Source of the DNA: Sideroxydans sp. | GTDB lineage: Bacteria; Pseudomonadota; Gammaproteobacteria; Burkholderiales; Gallionellaceae | NCBI GenBank assembly: GCA_028707175.1 | Contig: JAQTUV010000005.1 | Coordinates: forward strand, 271,618-335,617 | Length of the DNA stretch: 64,000 nucleotides | Direction: 5' to 3' | Shown: positions 47,388-58,539 of the stretch, one piece after another | Position numbering within the stretch: the stretch's first letter is position 1 | Layout of the letters: each line of letters starts with the position of its first letter | Made by a program: the position numbers and the translations under genes | The notes under the pieces: model-generated | What the model saw: the letters and a program-made list of their open reading frames with translations, nothing else | Database searches by the model: none | Told to the model about the DNA's origin: nothing

Positions 47388-48326
47388 ATGAAAACTCTCA
47401 TCTGCGGCTCTATGGCATTCGACACCATCATGGTGTTCAAAGACAAATTCAAGAACCACATCCTTCCCGAACAGATCCACATCCTCAACGTCGCCTTCCT
47501 CGTGCCCGAGATGCGCCGCGAATATGGCGGCTGCGCAGGTAACATCGCCTACAACTTGCAGATGTTAGGTGGCCACCCACTCATCATGGCAACGGTCGGC
47601 GACGATTTCGCACCTTACGCCACACGTCTTGAAAATATCGGACTGCCGCAGACCCACATCCGCCACGTACCCAACAGTTTCACCGGCCAAGCCTTCATCA
47701 CCACCGACCTCGACGACAATCAGATCACCGCCTTCCACCCGGGCGCGATGGGTAGCTCACACCTGAATAGCGTGTCGATGGCACAAGAAGTCACACTCGG
47801 CATCGTGTCGCCCGATGGTCGCGAAGGCATGATGCAACACGCGCTCGAATTCGTTGCGCAAGACATCCCTTTCGTGTTCGATCCCGGCCAAGGCATGCCC
47901 ATGTTTTCAGGTGCCGAGTTGTTGCGCTTCATCGAACAAGCGACCTACGTCACCGTGAATGACTACGAAGCCAAGATGTTGCAGGACAAGACAGGCAAGA
48001 CATTGGAGGAGATCGCCAAGCGCGTGAAGGCGCTCATCGTCACCCTCGGCCCAGATGGTTCGCTTATTTATACCGACGGTAAACAGATTGCAATTCCCAC
48101 ACCCAAACCTCAAGCCGTCGTTGACCCTACCGGTTGCGGTGATGCCTATCGTGCAGGCTTGCTACACGGCATTCAAAAGGGATGGGATTGGGAGACCACG
48201 GGTCGTTTGGCATCACTGCTGGGCTCACTCAAAATAGCCAGCCGTGGAGGGCAGAATCACAAATACACTCGCGCAGAGTTAGTGGCTCTCTACAAACAAC
48301 ATTTTGGCGGACACATCACGCTGTAA
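47388..48326 (+). CDS. PfkB-family carbohydrate/adenosine kinase
   Basis: 'GGCAGNIAYNLQMLGGHPLIMATVGDDF', 'DPTGCGDAYRAGLLHG'. Confidence 0.9.
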   Translation: MKTLICGSMAFDTIMVFKDKFKNHILPEQIHILNVAFLVPEMRREYGGCAGNIAYNLQMLGGHPLIMATVGDDFAPYATRLENIGLPQTHIRHVPNSFTGQAFITTDLDDNQITAFHPGAMGSSHLNSVSMAQEVTLGIVSPDGREGMMQHALEFVAQDIPFVFDPGQGMPMFSGAELLRFIEQATYVTVNDYEAKMLQDKTGKTLEEIAKRVKALIVTLGPDGSLIYTDGKQIAIPTPKPQAVVDPTGCGDAYRAGLLHGIQKGWDWETTGRLASLLGSLKIASRGGQNHKYTRAELVALYKQHFGGHITL

Positions 48327-48361
48327 ACAGACAAGACGAACAATCAACCGCTTGCAAGACC

Positions 48362-49522
48362 TTAGCCGTTTGCGCCAAACATCATACGTTTGGCGACGAA
48401 CCTTCTGGCTATCGGGAATGTATCGAGTAGCGTCAACGCCGCTGAACGGAGCTGCCCGAGGACGGGCAGGTCGTTTGAGAAAACACGCACAAGGCCATCT
48501 GTGAAACGAATGCCCGCATTGCGATCGATGCGACGCGACTTTCGGTAGGCGGCGCACATCGCAGCCGAGCCGATATTTTCTGGCGTGCTATCGAGAATGA
48601 CTTGCGCCAATTCCCACGCATCTCTCACCCCCAAGTTAAAGCCCTGCCCCGCCACGGGATGGAGTGTCTGCGCGGCATTGCCGATGAGAACGGTGTGCGG
48701 AAAGGTAATGTCCGGCGCGCGTTTCAAACGCAGCGGATAACAACTCCGTTTGCCGATGGAGAGGAATTCTCCGACGCGATCACCAAAGTGGTTTTGTAGG
48801 TAAGCCAAAAACGTCGCGTCATCCCATGTCAGCAGATCTTGCGCTGCTTCGTGAGCGGCGGTCAGCACCAGTTCATACCCATCTAAATAGGGCAGCAGCG
48901 CCATCGGACCTTGCGTAGTGAAATGTTCGAACGCCTTGCCCGAATTTGCCTGTGAGGTGGTGAGATGAGCGATGACACCACTCTGACCGTAATCGGTGAT
49001 TTGCGGGGGGTGCGAAGCTTCTAGCAATTTCCCGCCATCGGCTGCCACAGCAAGACGAGCGGTGAGTGTATGTGTTTGACCTTGGTGCTGATATTCGATC
49101 ACGGCGGCATCTGCAGTCTGACGTAGCTCGCTCACCAGCGCACCATAGATACAACTGACATCCGAATTAGCTAAACCTTTTTGCAATGCCGCATGCAACA
49201 TCGTGTAGGGCAAGACATAGCCGAGGTCGGGCACTTTCATCTCTTCTGCGCGCAAGGTGGTATGCCCAGATGTCTGCTTCTGCGTGACCTCGATGACCTT
49301 GATGCCACTTACATCCCGCAATACATCCCAAGCGCCAAGGCGTTGCAGCAACAATCGTGTGCCGTACGACAGCGCCAATGCACGCGGGTCGGTGGTGTTC
49401 ACTTCGGATTCACGCGCCTCCAGCAGCACCACTTGCAATCCATTACCTTGCAAAGCCAGTGCTAATGCGGCGCCCACAGGCCCGCCGCCGATGATGGCGA
49501 CATCACATTGAGATTCATTCAT
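48362..49522 (-). CDS. FAD-dependent ubiquinone-biosynthesis hydroxylase (UbiH/UbiF/VisC family)
   Basis: '[32 protein letters not shown]', 'LIGNAAQTLHPVAGQGFNLGVRD'. Confidence 0.9.
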   Translation of the reverse strand: MNESQCDVAIIGGGPVGAALALALQGNGLQVVLLEARESEVNTTDPRALALSYGTRLLLQRLGAWDVLRDVSGIKVIEVTQKQTSGHTTLRAEEMKVPDLGYVLPYTMLHAALQKGLANSDVSCIYGALVSELRQTADAAVIEYQHQGQTHTLTARLAVAADGGKLLEASHPPQITDYGQSGVIAHLTTSQANSGKAFEHFTTQGPMALLPYLDGYELVLTAAHEAAQDLLTWDDATFLAYLQNHFGDRVGEFLSIGKRSCYPLRLKRAPDITFPHTVLIGNAAQTLHPVAGQGFNLGVRDAWELAQVILDSTPENIGSAAMCAAYRKSRRIDRNAGIRFTDGLVRVFSNDLPVLGQLRSAALTLLDTFPIARRFVAKRMMFGANG

Positions 49523-50813
49523 GGCGCATGACCTCCTCAATTTCTTTCACAGTCTTAGGTGCAGCTTGCGTCAACACCTCGCTGCCGTTGGAAGTGATGA
49601 GCACATCGTCTTCGATGCGGATACCGATGTTCCATAGGTCACGCGGCACGCTGTCCGATGGACGGATGTAGCAGCCCGGCTCCACGGTCAGCACCATTCC
49701 GGATTGCAAAGGCCGCCAATTACCACCGACCTTGTATTCACCCACATCATGCACATCCATACCCAACCAGTGCCCAGTGCGATGCATGTAGAACTGCTTG
49801 TAACTCTCGCTTTCCAACACAGCCTCGACCGAACCTTTGCATAGTTTCAAGTCGATGAAGCCCTGCGCCAAGACACGCAATGCCGCCTCGTGCGGCGCAT
49901 TCCAAGTGTTGACCGGTCTTGCCGCCGCAATGGCCGCCGCTTGTGCGGCGAGAACGATCTCATACACGTCTTTTTGTGCTGCACTAAAACGACCATTCAC
50001 AGGAAAGGTGCGCGTGATGTCTGAGGCATATCCGCCCAATTCACATCCTGCATCGATGAGTAAAAGGTCGCCCTCGTTGAGGCACGCATTGTTGCCGACA
50101 TAGTGCAAAGTGCAGGCATTCGCGCCACCCGCGACAATGCTAGTGTAAGCAGGATGGCGTGCGCCGTGACGGCAGAATTCGTGCAACAACTCAGCTTCCA
50201 CTTCGTATTCATATTGGCCCGGGCGAGTGAAGCGCATCGCGCGGCGATGCGCTTCACAAGATATTTGTGCCGCTGCGCGCATGATGCTCACTTCATGCTC
50301 GTCTTTGAACAAGCGCATCTCGTTCAACAGCTCACGCACATCCCGTATCGCATTCGGCGCTTGGATACCCGTACGTGCTTTTGCTTTGAGCGCTTCCCGT
50401 ACCTTGATAAGCCGCACATCCCAATCCCCCCCGATGGGGTAGAACAATGTAGGCTGGTTACCCATCAGCTCGACGAGTTTTTCATCTAGCAGTTCGATGG
50501 GATAAGCCGCATCAAAACCGAAGCGCTCGGCTGCGACATCTGGGCCGTAACGAAAGCCATCCCACACCTCGCGCTCTGCGTTCTTTTCGCGGCAAAACAA
50601 GATGCTCTGCGGTTCATCACCAGCAATCAATATCAACACCGATTCCGGCTCAGCAAATCCACTGAGGTAATAGAAGTGGCTATCGTGGCGGTAGTCGTAA
50701 TGTGTGTCGGCATTGCGCGCCACTTCGGGTGCAGTCGGAATGACTGCGATACCGTACGGCATCTTTTGCTGAAGATGCTTGCGGCGTTGAACGTAGAGAG
50801 CGGTATCAGTCAT
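49515..50813 (-). CDS. pepP: Xaa-Pro aminopeptidase
   Basis: 'LLLIDAGCELGGYASDITRTFPVNGRF', 'HRTGHWLGMDVHDVGEY'. Confidence 0.93.
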   Translation of the reverse strand: MTDTALYVQRRKHLQQKMPYGIAVIPTAPEVARNADTHYDYRHDSHFYYLSGFAEPESVLILIAGDEPQSILFCREKNAEREVWDGFRYGPDVAAERFGFDAAYPIELLDEKLVELMGNQPTLFYPIGGDWDVRLIKVREALKAKARTGIQAPNAIRDVRELLNEMRLFKDEHEVSIMRAAAQISCEAHRRAMRFTRPGQYEYEVEAELLHEFCRHGARHPAYTSIVAGGANACTLHYVGNNACLNEGDLLLIDAGCELGGYASDITRTFPVNGRFSAAQKDVYEIVLAAQAAAIAAARPVNTWNAPHEAALRVLAQGFIDLKLCKGSVEAVLESESYKQFYMHRTGHWLGMDVHDVGEYKVGGNWRPLQSGMVLTVEPGCYIRPSDSVPRDLWNIGIRIEDDVLITSNGSEVLTQAAPKTVKEIEEVMRHE

Positions 50814-51504
50814 GGGCTGCATTCTGCGATGCACGCAGTAGCTTGTCGAGTTCATCTAATCGTTGTGGTGTACCGACATCGACCCACATTCCGCGATGAT
50901 GCTCACCACTGATTTTTCCTGCAGCGATCTGTTCGCGTAACAGTGGGGCAAGCGGCGCCTTTGTGCCACGCTCGATATGGGCAAACAACTGCGGTTTGTA
51001 GAGGCCGATACCGCTAAAGGTGTGCTTGGGCGGCAGATCAGTGATGCGCGCACCTTGCAGACCGAAATCACCCTTGAGATTGTGTTCTGGGTTATCCACC
51101 AACACTAGATGCGCCATGTCATCGCTATTAGCTAGGGCTGCAGCATGACTGGGCAAGTGTGTGAAATCGAAATCACAATACACATCACCATTAACCACAG
51201 CGAACACCTCATCACCCAGCAAATGGGCAGCGAAGGCGATACCTCCTGCCGTCTCAAGCGCAGAACCTTCGTCCGAATAGCGGATAGTCGCGCCAAATTG
51301 GCTTCCGTCTCCCAATGCTTGTTCGATTTGTATTCCGAGGTGCGCATGATTGATGACGAAGTCAGTGATGCCTGCGCGCACCAGACGTTCGATATGCCAC
51401 ACGATGAGCGGCTTACCACCCACCTGCAACAAGGGCTTGGGCGTATGGTCGGTGAGGGGGCGCATACGTTCGCCGCGCCCTGCAGCGAGAATCATCGCAC
51501 GCAT
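50806..51504 (-). CDS. murU: N-acetylmuramate 1-phosphate uridylyltransferase (MurU-like)
   Basis: 'MILAAGRGERMRPLTDHTPKPLLQVGGKPLIVWHIERL'; beside an AmgK-like kinase. Confidence 0.85.
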   Translation of the reverse strand: MRAMILAAGRGERMRPLTDHTPKPLLQVGGKPLIVWHIERLVRAGITDFVINHAHLGIQIEQALGDGSQFGATIRYSDEGSALETAGGIAFAAHLLGDEVFAVVNGDVYCDFDFTHLPSHAAALANSDDMAHLVLVDNPEHNLKGDFGLQGARITDLPPKHTFSGIGLYKPQLFAHIERGTKAPLAPLLREQIAAGKISGEHHRGMWVDVGTPQRLDELDKLLRASQNAAHD

Positions 51505-51528
51505 CTAAAAATGCCTTTCGCTATTACC

Positions 51529-51564
51529 CCCTCTCCCGCAGGCGGGAGAGGGTTGGGGTGAGGG
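51529..51564. repeat. REP-like palindromic element (CCCTCTCCCGC family), intergenic copy
   Basis: CCCTCTCCCGC-ag-GCGGGAGAGGGttggggtgaggg. Confidence 0.85.
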
Positions 51565-51594
51565 ATGAGGTGAAAAGATGTGCAGCATTAACTT

Positions 51595-52581
51595 TTATTT
51601 CTTCTCCGCTTGCATATTCAACTCGAGCAAGATGTTAAGCAATGGCTTGAGATCGATGTAGCGCTCACATGCCTTATGCAGATATTCCATCACCAGCGGC
51701 ATATCCTTCAGGTAACCCTCTTTGCCGTCACGATGATACAGCCGAGCAAAGATGCCCAAAACTTTGATATGACGCTGCGCACCCATTAGTTCGTAATCGC
51801 GGTAAAACTCGCCAAAATCTTCATGCACAGGCAAGCCTGCCTTGCGTGCTTTCTGCCAATAGCGGATTAGCCAGTCAATGATCTGCGGCTCTTCCCATTT
51901 TACGTACGCATCTTTGAACAAAGAGGCGAGATCGTAAGTGATCGGCCCATACACTGCGTCTTGAAAATCAATCACACCAGGGCTGTTGTCAGCGGTCACC
52001 ATCAAGTTACGTGAGTGGTAATCGCGGTGTACATACACGCAAGGTTGCGCCAGATTGTTAGCGATGAGGCGCGCAAATACCTCTTCTAACTTGGCTTGTT
52101 GCTTGGCGGTGAGCATGACGCCAAGATGCTTGCTGATATACCACTCGGGAAATAAGTTGAGTTCGCGACGCAACAGGGCTTCGTCATAAGGCGGCAAGTC
52201 ATTTGGCCGAGAAGCGAGCTGAATTTTGATTAAGGCATCGGTTGCCCCGCCGTACAGCGTCTGCGGATCGCCTTCATTCAACGCTTGCAAATAAGTGGTG
52301 TTGCCTAGATCGGATAACAGCAAAAATCCCTGTTCGAGATCTTGTGCATATACATGTGGGACATGCGCACCCGCCTCCTCAAACAGCTTGCCCACGTGCA
52401 AGAAAGGTTTGCAATCCTCATGTTGAGGCGGGGCATCCATCACGATTTTGGTACTACCGTCAGCGAATATGGCGCGGAAGTAGCGGCGGAAGCTGGCATC
52501 AGCCGAAGCAGGAGCGATGGTGAAGGTCTGGTCGGGATATAGGCCGGAAAGCCACTCGGTAAGCTGTTTCTGACGTTGCAT
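51595..52581 (-). CDS. amgK: Aminoglycoside-phosphotransferase-fold sugar kinase (AmgK-like)
   Basis: 'CVYVHRDYHSRNLMVTADNSPGVIDFQDAVYGPITYDLASLFKDAY'. Confidence 0.85.
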   Translation of the reverse strand: MQRQKQLTEWLSGLYPDQTFTIAPASADASFRRYFRAIFADGSTKIVMDAPPQHEDCKPFLHVGKLFEEAGAHVPHVYAQDLEQGFLLLSDLGNTTYLQALNEGDPQTLYGGATDALIKIQLASRPNDLPPYDEALLRRELNLFPEWYISKHLGVMLTAKQQAKLEEVFARLIANNLAQPCVYVHRDYHSRNLMVTADNSPGVIDFQDAVYGPITYDLASLFKDAYVKWEEPQIIDWLIRYWQKARKAGLPVHEDFGEFYRDYELMGAQRHIKVLGIFARLYHRDGKEGYLKDMPLVMEYLHKACERYIDLKPLLNILLELNMQAEKK

Positions 52582-52640
52582 TTGATTGCCTTAATATGGG
52601 ATTTGTGAGATTTTAGCACCTTAAATTATTTGCCCTGCCC

Positions 52641-54857
52641 ATGCTTTTTCGCTCACTCCTGATCACTATCGCGCTATACATTCTGCCGCATCATTGTGCA
52701 CAGGCCGCCGAAGATACGCTTCCATTAAAGATAGATCGGACATTCCAAGCGCTCACTGCTTCAAATGAGCCCACAGCCGCGTTCATTAGTGCGGAGAGCA
52801 TCGTCTCGGCCAGCAACGGCCAATTAGAAGCCAGTGGAGATGTGCAACTACGTCGCGAAGGGCAAACGATCAGTGCCGAGCACCTGATCTACCAGCAAAA
52901 TAGCAAAGATGTACTAGCCAATGGCAATGTGACACTCATTCAAGGTGGCACTCAAATCCAAGGCCCTTTGTTGAACATGAATATGGAAAGTAACATCGGC
53001 GACTTATCCAACCCAGCTTTCCTTTTTGAGGGAAGTAATGCACATGGGAACGCAGCATCGCTGCATTTTGGAGGGAATCAGAACTACTCCTTCGACTCTG
53101 CGAGCTATACCACCTGCCCTATCGGGAATGACGATTGGCTACTTAAAATGGGGCGATTAGAATTGGATCGCAACAAACAAGTTGGTGTTGCTCACAATGC
53201 ATGGATCGAATTCAAAGGCGTCCCCCTGTTGTACACCCCCTGGATGGACTTCGCTCTCAATGACAGCAACCGATCTGGCTTTCTTGGGCCCGTTTTTGGC
53301 AGCACCAATTCCGGCGGAACAGAGGTCACCGTCCCGTACTATTGGAATATCGCTCCCAATTTTGATGCGACCTTCTCCCCTCGTTTTATCTCAAAACGGG
53401 GCACTCAATTCAACAATGAGTTTAGGTATCTAGCCCAGAATTTTCAGGGGAAACTTGACCTCGACCTGCTACCTAACGACAAGGTCAGTCAACTTGATCG
53501 CCGCCGGGTGGCACTGACGCATAAGCAGTCTCTAGGGGAGGGCTTTGCTGCGGCCGCGAATTTTAACTATGCCTCGGACAATGCTTATTTCCGCGATCTC
53601 TCAGATAACATCCTCGGCACATCTCAAACCAACTTGGTTCGAGAAGGCGTTATCACCTACCGCGCCGGCAACTGGAACGCGGCAGCCCGTATGCAAAGTT
53701 TTCAGACCTTACAAGATCCAAGTGCACCAGTTGTTGCGCCTTATTGGCGACAACCCCAAATTAATGTGAACGGCAGCACCACGTTTGCAGAAAGTAATCT
53801 GACCTTCAATAGTGAATTTATTGATTTCCGCCACGCCAGTTTGATCAGCGGGCGTCGCATCGTAATCAATCCCACAATTAGCTATCCGTTGCTGAACGAC
53901 CCCGGTTATTTTGTGACTCCCAAATTAGGTATCCACCACACCAACTATCTGCTTGATACCAATAACAATGGCTACCCAATCCACAGCGTGCGTACGCTTC
54001 CAACTTTCAGCTTAGATAGCGGACTGATTATGGAACGTAGCGACTCTTTTTTAGGGACTGGCTATATGCAAACTCTTGAGCCACGCGCTTATTACGTACA
54101 CATTCCTTATGTTGATCAAAGTCTATTGCCCAACTTTGATACAGCCCAAGCACCATTCAGTTTTAGCCAAATGTTCACCGAAAATCGCTTCTTGGGGAGC
54201 GATCGTATCGGCGATGCAGACATGTTGACCATGGCTCTGACGTCTCGCGCCATCGACGATGACGAAGGAACAGAACGATTGCGCATCGGCATCGCTGAAC
54301 GCTTTAGTTTCAAGACACCCAAAGTGAATCTCACGCAGGTTGCTGATCCATACGGGCGTTCTGACATCCTCATGACATTAGGCGGCAAGATGACTCGCGC
54401 ATGGAGATTAGACAGCCTCCTACAATACAATCCAAACCAAAGTCGATTGGAGTCTTACAGTGCGGCAGCTCGCTATAATCCTGAAGCGGGGAAATTACTC
54501 AATCTAGGCTATCGCTATACTCGCGACACATTGCGACAAGTAGATGTATCCACACAATGGCCGATCTCAGGTCGTTGGCATGGGGTGGGTCGGTTCAACT
54601 TCTCGCTACAAGATAAGTTGATTTTGGAAGCACTTGCGGGCCTTGAGTATAATCAGGACTGTTGGACGGTGCGCTTGGTCTCCCAAAGCTTTGCAACCGC
54701 AACCCAAAAACGTGCCACAGGAACCTTCATCCAGCTGGAATTGAACGATATGGTACGCATCGGCTCAGATCCTTTAGCCGCCTTACGCGCTAGCGTTTCT
54801 GGTTACACAAAATTAAATGATTCACCTAGCGTCAAACCATCCAAAGGCTTGCGTTGA
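52641..54857 (+). CDS. lptD: LPS-assembly protein LptD
   Basis: 'ASGDVQLRREGQTISAEHLIYQQNSKDVLANGNVTL', 'YTTCPIGNDDW'. Confidence 0.94.
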   Translation: MLFRSLLITIALYILPHHCAQAAEDTLPLKIDRTFQALTASNEPTAAFISAESIVSASNGQLEASGDVQLRREGQTISAEHLIYQQNSKDVLANGNVTLIQGGTQIQGPLLNMNMESNIGDLSNPAFLFEGSNAHGNAASLHFGGNQNYSFDSASYTTCPIGNDDWLLKMGRLELDRNKQVGVAHNAWIEFKGVPLLYTPWMDFALNDSNRSGFLGPVFGSTNSGGTEVTVPYYWNIAPNFDATFSPRFISKRGTQFNNEFRYLAQNFQGKLDLDLLPNDKVSQLDRRRVALTHKQSLGEGFAAAANFNYASDNAYFRDLSDNILGTSQTNLVREGVITYRAGNWNAAARMQSFQTLQDPSAPVVAPYWRQPQINVNGSTTFAESNLTFNSEFIDFRHASLISGRRIVINPTISYPLLNDPGYFVTPKLGIHHTNYLLDTNNNGYPIHSVRTLPTFSLDSGLIMERSDSFLGTGYMQTLEPRAYYVHIPYVDQSLLPNFDTAQAPFSFSQMFTENRFLGSDRIGDADMLTMALTSRAIDDDEGTERLRIGIAERFSFKTPKVNLTQVADPYGRSDILMTLGGKMTRAWRLDSLLQYNPNQSRLESYSAAARYNPEAGKLLNLGYRYTRDTLRQVDVSTQWPISGRWHGVGRFNFSLQDKLILEALAGLEYNQDCWTVRLVSQSFATATQKRATGTFIQLELNDMVRIGSDPLAALRASVSGYTKLNDSPSVKPSKGLR

Positions 54858-54861
54858 CCTT

Positions 54862-56175
54862 ATGAACAGAAAGAAGCAGATGCAAAAATTCAGATTCACA
54901 CTTCTATTGCTTTGCTTAATCGGCAGCTCAGCACTTGCAGCAGACACTCTCCCACCCAGCGAGACACTTGACCACATTCGTGTCGTCGTCAATGACAATG
55001 TCATTACTCAACTGGAACTCGACTCACGCGTTGCAGTTGCGATTAAACAGTTGCAAAAACAAGGCACGCCTCTCCCAGATCGCACTGTGCTTGCAAAACA
55101 AGTTTTAGAGCGCATGATCACTGAAATGCTGCAAATACAATTTGCAAAAGAAAATGGCGTCAAGATAGACGACGTACAACTAGAAAGATCGCTTGCGCGC
55201 ATCGCACAACAAAATAAATTCGAATCCACTGCGGCGTTTAGGGCAAAACTTGAGCAAGAGGGGATCGATTTCAATCAGTTCCGCGAAGATATCCGTGGTG
55301 AAATCTTGTCGGTACGCCTACGCGAGCGCGAAGTGGATAGCAAATTAGTCATCAGCGAGAGCGACATCGAAGACTATCTTGCGACCCAAGCAAATCAAGG
55401 CAACAAAGGCGAAGAACTTCAACTTGCACACATCATGATCGTCGTGCCCGAACAAGCAAGCGCAGAAAGCATCCAAAACTTTAAGCGCCGTGCAGAAGAG
55501 GCGCAGTCCAAACTTAAAGCGGGCGCGCCTTTTGCACAAATCGCAGCAGGTTACTCTGATGCAAAAGATGCACTGCAAGGAGGCCAACTTGGGTGGCGGC
55601 CTGCTGATCGCCTACCCAGCTTGTTCGCAGATCCTTTATCGAAAATGAAACCTGGCGAGGTTAGCCCTCTCTTGCGTAGCCCGAACGGATTTCACCTTAT
55701 CAAACTGATAGATCGCAAAACATCTGACACCCCGATCTTCATCACACAAACTCACGCACGCCATATTCTTATCAAGACCAGCGAACTAGTGCCCGAAAAT
55801 GAAGCTAAAGCGCGCTTGCAAGAGATCAAAGTTCGCATCGACAAAGGTGCCGACTTCGCTGAGCAAGCGAAATTACACTCTGAAGATGGCAGCGCCCCTC
55901 AGGGTGGAGATTTAAATTGGCTCTCACCCGGCGAGACCGTACCCGAATTTGAAAAACCAATGGACGCACTGAAGGTCGGACAAATCAGCGGACTCGTTCA
56001 ATCCGGCTTTGGCTGGCATTTAATTCAAGTGTTAGCGCGTCGCAACACGGATGTGAGCGTAGAACAGAAAAAACAAAAAGCACGAGATGCCATCCGCTCA
56101 TACAAATCGGATGACGCATACCAAGATTGGCTGCGCCAAATACGCGACCGCGCCACCATCGAATACCGAGATTAA
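54862..56175 (+). CDS. surA: Periplasmic chaperone / peptidyl-prolyl isomerase SurA
   Basis: 'VVNDNVITQLELDSRVAVAIKQLQ'; two parvulin domains. Confidence 0.94.
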   Translation: MNRKKQMQKFRFTLLLLCLIGSSALAADTLPPSETLDHIRVVVNDNVITQLELDSRVAVAIKQLQKQGTPLPDRTVLAKQVLERMITEMLQIQFAKENGVKIDDVQLERSLARIAQQNKFESTAAFRAKLEQEGIDFNQFREDIRGEILSVRLREREVDSKLVISESDIEDYLATQANQGNKGEELQLAHIMIVVPEQASAESIQNFKRRAEEAQSKLKAGAPFAQIAAGYSDAKDALQGGQLGWRPADRLPSLFADPLSKMKPGEVSPLLRSPNGFHLIKLIDRKTSDTPIFITQTHARHILIKTSELVPENEAKARLQEIKVRIDKGADFAEQAKLHSEDGSAPQGGDLNWLSPGETVPEFEKPMDALKVGQISGLVQSGFGWHLIQVLARRNTDVSVEQKKQKARDAIRSYKSDDAYQDWLRQIRDRATIEYRD

Positions 56176-56179
56176 CTAA

Positions 56180-57151
56180 GTGAGCCTTCCACTAGTTGTC
56201 ACATCAGGCGAACCTGCGGGGATCGGCCCTGACTTATGTTTGCAACTAACCAGCCACGAACACCCGCTCGTTGTCATCGCTGACAAGCATGCGTTGCAGC
56301 AACGCGCCGCACAACTTGGCATCGATATATCGCTTCACGACTACAGCACAACAACGCCCCATGCCGCAGGTAAATTGAGCGTGCTACATGTTCCTGCGGC
56401 ACAGCCTGTCAGCGCAGGGAAGCTGGACGCTCGAAATGCCTCTTACGTATTAAAGACGCTAGATCGTGCGCTGCAAGGGTGTGTGTCTGGCGAATTCGCG
56501 GGCATGGTCACCGCCCCTGTACACAAAGGCATCATCAACGATGCCGGCATCCCCTTCACGGGCCATACCGAATATCTGGCCGAGCAGACCAATACACCAT
56601 TGGTGGTGATGATGTTGGCAGGTGGTGGCATGCGTGTAGCGCTTGCCACCACCCATCTGCCTTTGCGTGAGGTGGCTGATGCGATCACACAACTGCTGCT
56701 GGAAGAAATCCTGCGCATCCTGAATCGCGATCTGCAACGCCGTTTCGGCATCGCCCATCCGCGCATCTTGGTCGCCGGACTCAATCCTCATGCAGGCGAG
56801 AGCGGACACCTTGGGCGCGAAGAGATTGATGTGATGATTCCCGTGCTAAACCGATTGCGCGCGGAAGGCATGAACGTGAGCGAGCCTCTACCTGCAGACA
56901 CCCTATTCGCCGCACACCGCTTGCGCGAATGCGATGCCGTGCTAGCGATGTATCACGATCAAGGATTGCCCGTACTCAAACACGCCAGCTTCGGCGAAGG
57001 CGTGAACATCACCCTCGGTCTCCCCATCATCCGCACTTCGGTTGATCACGGCACAGCATTGGAATTAGCAGGTACAGGTAAAGCCAATGTCGGCAGCTTG
57101 TTGGAGGCGATCAAAGTCGCAATAGAAATGGCAAAAAATGAGCGGGCATAA
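56180..57151 (+). CDS. pdxA: 4-hydroxythreonine-4-phosphate dehydrogenase
   Basis: '[12 protein letters not shown]', '[24 protein letters not shown]'; GTG start. Confidence 0.94.
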   Translation: MSLPLVVTSGEPAGIGPDLCLQLTSHEHPLVVIADKHALQQRAAQLGIDISLHDYSTTTPHAAGKLSVLHVPAAQPVSAGKLDARNASYVLKTLDRALQGCVSGEFAGMVTAPVHKGIINDAGIPFTGHTEYLAEQTNTPLVVMMLAGGGMRVALATTHLPLREVADAITQLLLEEILRILNRDLQRRFGIAHPRILVAGLNPHAGESGHLGREEIDVMIPVLNRLRAEGMNVSEPLPADTLFAAHRLRECDAVLAMYHDQGLPVLKHASFGEGVNITLGLPIIRTSVDHGTALELAGTGKANVGSLLEAIKVAIEMAKNERA

Positions 57152-57911
57152 AGCTAAAAAAATGTTTGGCCAGAATTTTCTGGTCGATCAGAACATCATC
57201 GCTGACATCGTGCGTTGCATCCGCCCCGAAGCGAATGACAACATGGTGGAGATCGGCCCCGGCCTCGGTGCGCTGACGCGTCCGCTGTTGAAACAACTGA
57301 ACAAGCTACACGTGGTGGAGATCGACCGCGACATCATCGCGCGTTTGAAGACGGACTATCCGCAGGACAAGATCGTCATCCATGAAGGTGATGCCTTGCA
57401 GTTCGACTTCGCTATGCTGGGTACGCCGCTGCGCATCGTGGGCAACCTGCCCTACAACATCTCATCCCCGCTGTTGTTCCACTTCGCCGAACACGCCGCG
57501 CGTATCACCGACATGCATTTCATGTTGCAGAACGAAGTGGTGGAACGCATGGTGGCCGACCCCTCAACACCTGCCTACGGCCGACTGTCCGTGATGTTGC
57601 AATACCGTTTCTACATGGAGAAGTTGCTGGACGTGCCGCCGGAGTCCTTCCGCCCCGCACCCAAGGTCGATTCAGCCATCGTGCGCATGATCCCCATGCC
57701 CGCTGACAAGATCATCGTGAAGAACGAATTGTTGTTCGCACAGATCGTCGGTACCGCTTTCGGCCAACGTCGCAAGACACTGCGCAACACGCTTAAAGCA
57801 TTTCTAACGGAAGCAGAATTCGCTCAGCTGGATATCGATTCGCAGCTACGTGCTGAAAATTTGGGGGTGACTGAGTTCGCCCGCATCACCAATCACTGCG
57901 AAAACAAGTAG
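57138..57911 (+). CDS. rsmA: 16S rRNA dimethyladenosine transferase
   Basis: '[19 protein letters not shown]', '[14 protein letters not shown]', '[15 protein letters not shown]'. Confidence 0.95.
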   Translation: MSGHKAKKMFGQNFLVDQNIIADIVRCIRPEANDNMVEIGPGLGALTRPLLKQLNKLHVVEIDRDIIARLKTDYPQDKIVIHEGDALQFDFAMLGTPLRIVGNLPYNISSPLLFHFAEHAARITDMHFMLQNEVVERMVADPSTPAYGRLSVMLQYRFYMEKLLDVPPESFRPAPKVDSAIVRMIPMPADKIIVKNELLFAQIVGTAFGQRRKTLRNTLKAFLTEAEFAQLDIDSQLRAENLGVTEFARITNHCENK

Positions 57912-58033
57912 CGCTCCTCCCCCTATTGGCAACTGAGTTCCCAACACTAGCAAGCACTTGAAGCGACACGTCTAACAAGGCTTTCGGGTAGAATCACTCC
58001 CTATTGTTGCTGACCTGATTCAAGGAGAGACAC

Positions 58034-58240
58034 ATGGGCAAACAGGAGATTATCAACTTGGCATTGCAACTTAAAGCTGCCGAGCGCTACGAAATCGCCG
58101 AACAGATCATGCAGAGCCTTGACAAGTCCGATCCTGAAATTGATCGCGAATGGGCTGAAGAGGCTTTGCACAGAGCGAAAGCTTGTGATGCAGGACGCAT
58201 GAAGACCGTTGCATTTGAAGATGTCTTCAACAACAAATAA
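58034..58240 (+). CDS. Addiction-module component-type antitoxin
   Basis: 68 aa, directly upstream of a ParE-like toxin (1-nt overlap). Confidence 0.8.
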   Translation: MGKQEIINLALQLKAAERYEIAEQIMQSLDKSDPEIDREWAEEALHRAKACDAGRMKTVAFEDVFNNK

Positions 58241-58539
58241 TGCGCATTCGATTTGCCGAGGCAGCACACGATGAATTGAATGAAGCGTGTGAATGGTTCG
58301 ATCAGCAACAGGCAGGACTAGGTGCGCGTTTCAAGCGTGAGGTACGCGAGGCTGCCCTATTGATTGCCAAAGCACCTTTGTTATTTCCAGTTGAGCTGGA
58401 AGATGTGCGACGCTATGTAATGAACCGATTTTCATACACTTTGCGCTATGTGGTGCGAGGTGAAGAAATTTGGATATTGGCCGTTTCCCACCAACACCGT
58501 CGCCCTGATTACTGGGTTGACCGAACTCAAGAGCAATAA
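58240..58539 (+). CDS. RelE/ParE-family toxin
   Basis: 'IRFAEAAHDELNEACEWFDQQQAGLGARFKREVREA', 'FSYTLRYVVRGEEIWILAVSHQHRRPDYW'. Confidence 0.88.
   Translation: MRIRFAEAAHDELNEACEWFDQQQAGLGARFKREVREAALLIAKAPLLFPVELEDVRRYVMNRFSYTLRYVVRGEEIWILAVSHQHRRPDYWVDRTQEQ

Noticed and set aside
57970-57976. GTCTAAC (RYYYAAC-like) upstream of the ParE TA pair, possible attC part
   Set aside because: No matching GTTRRRY core with paired L''/L' arms at a suitable distance, and no attC after the toxin; thiD starts 3 nt later.
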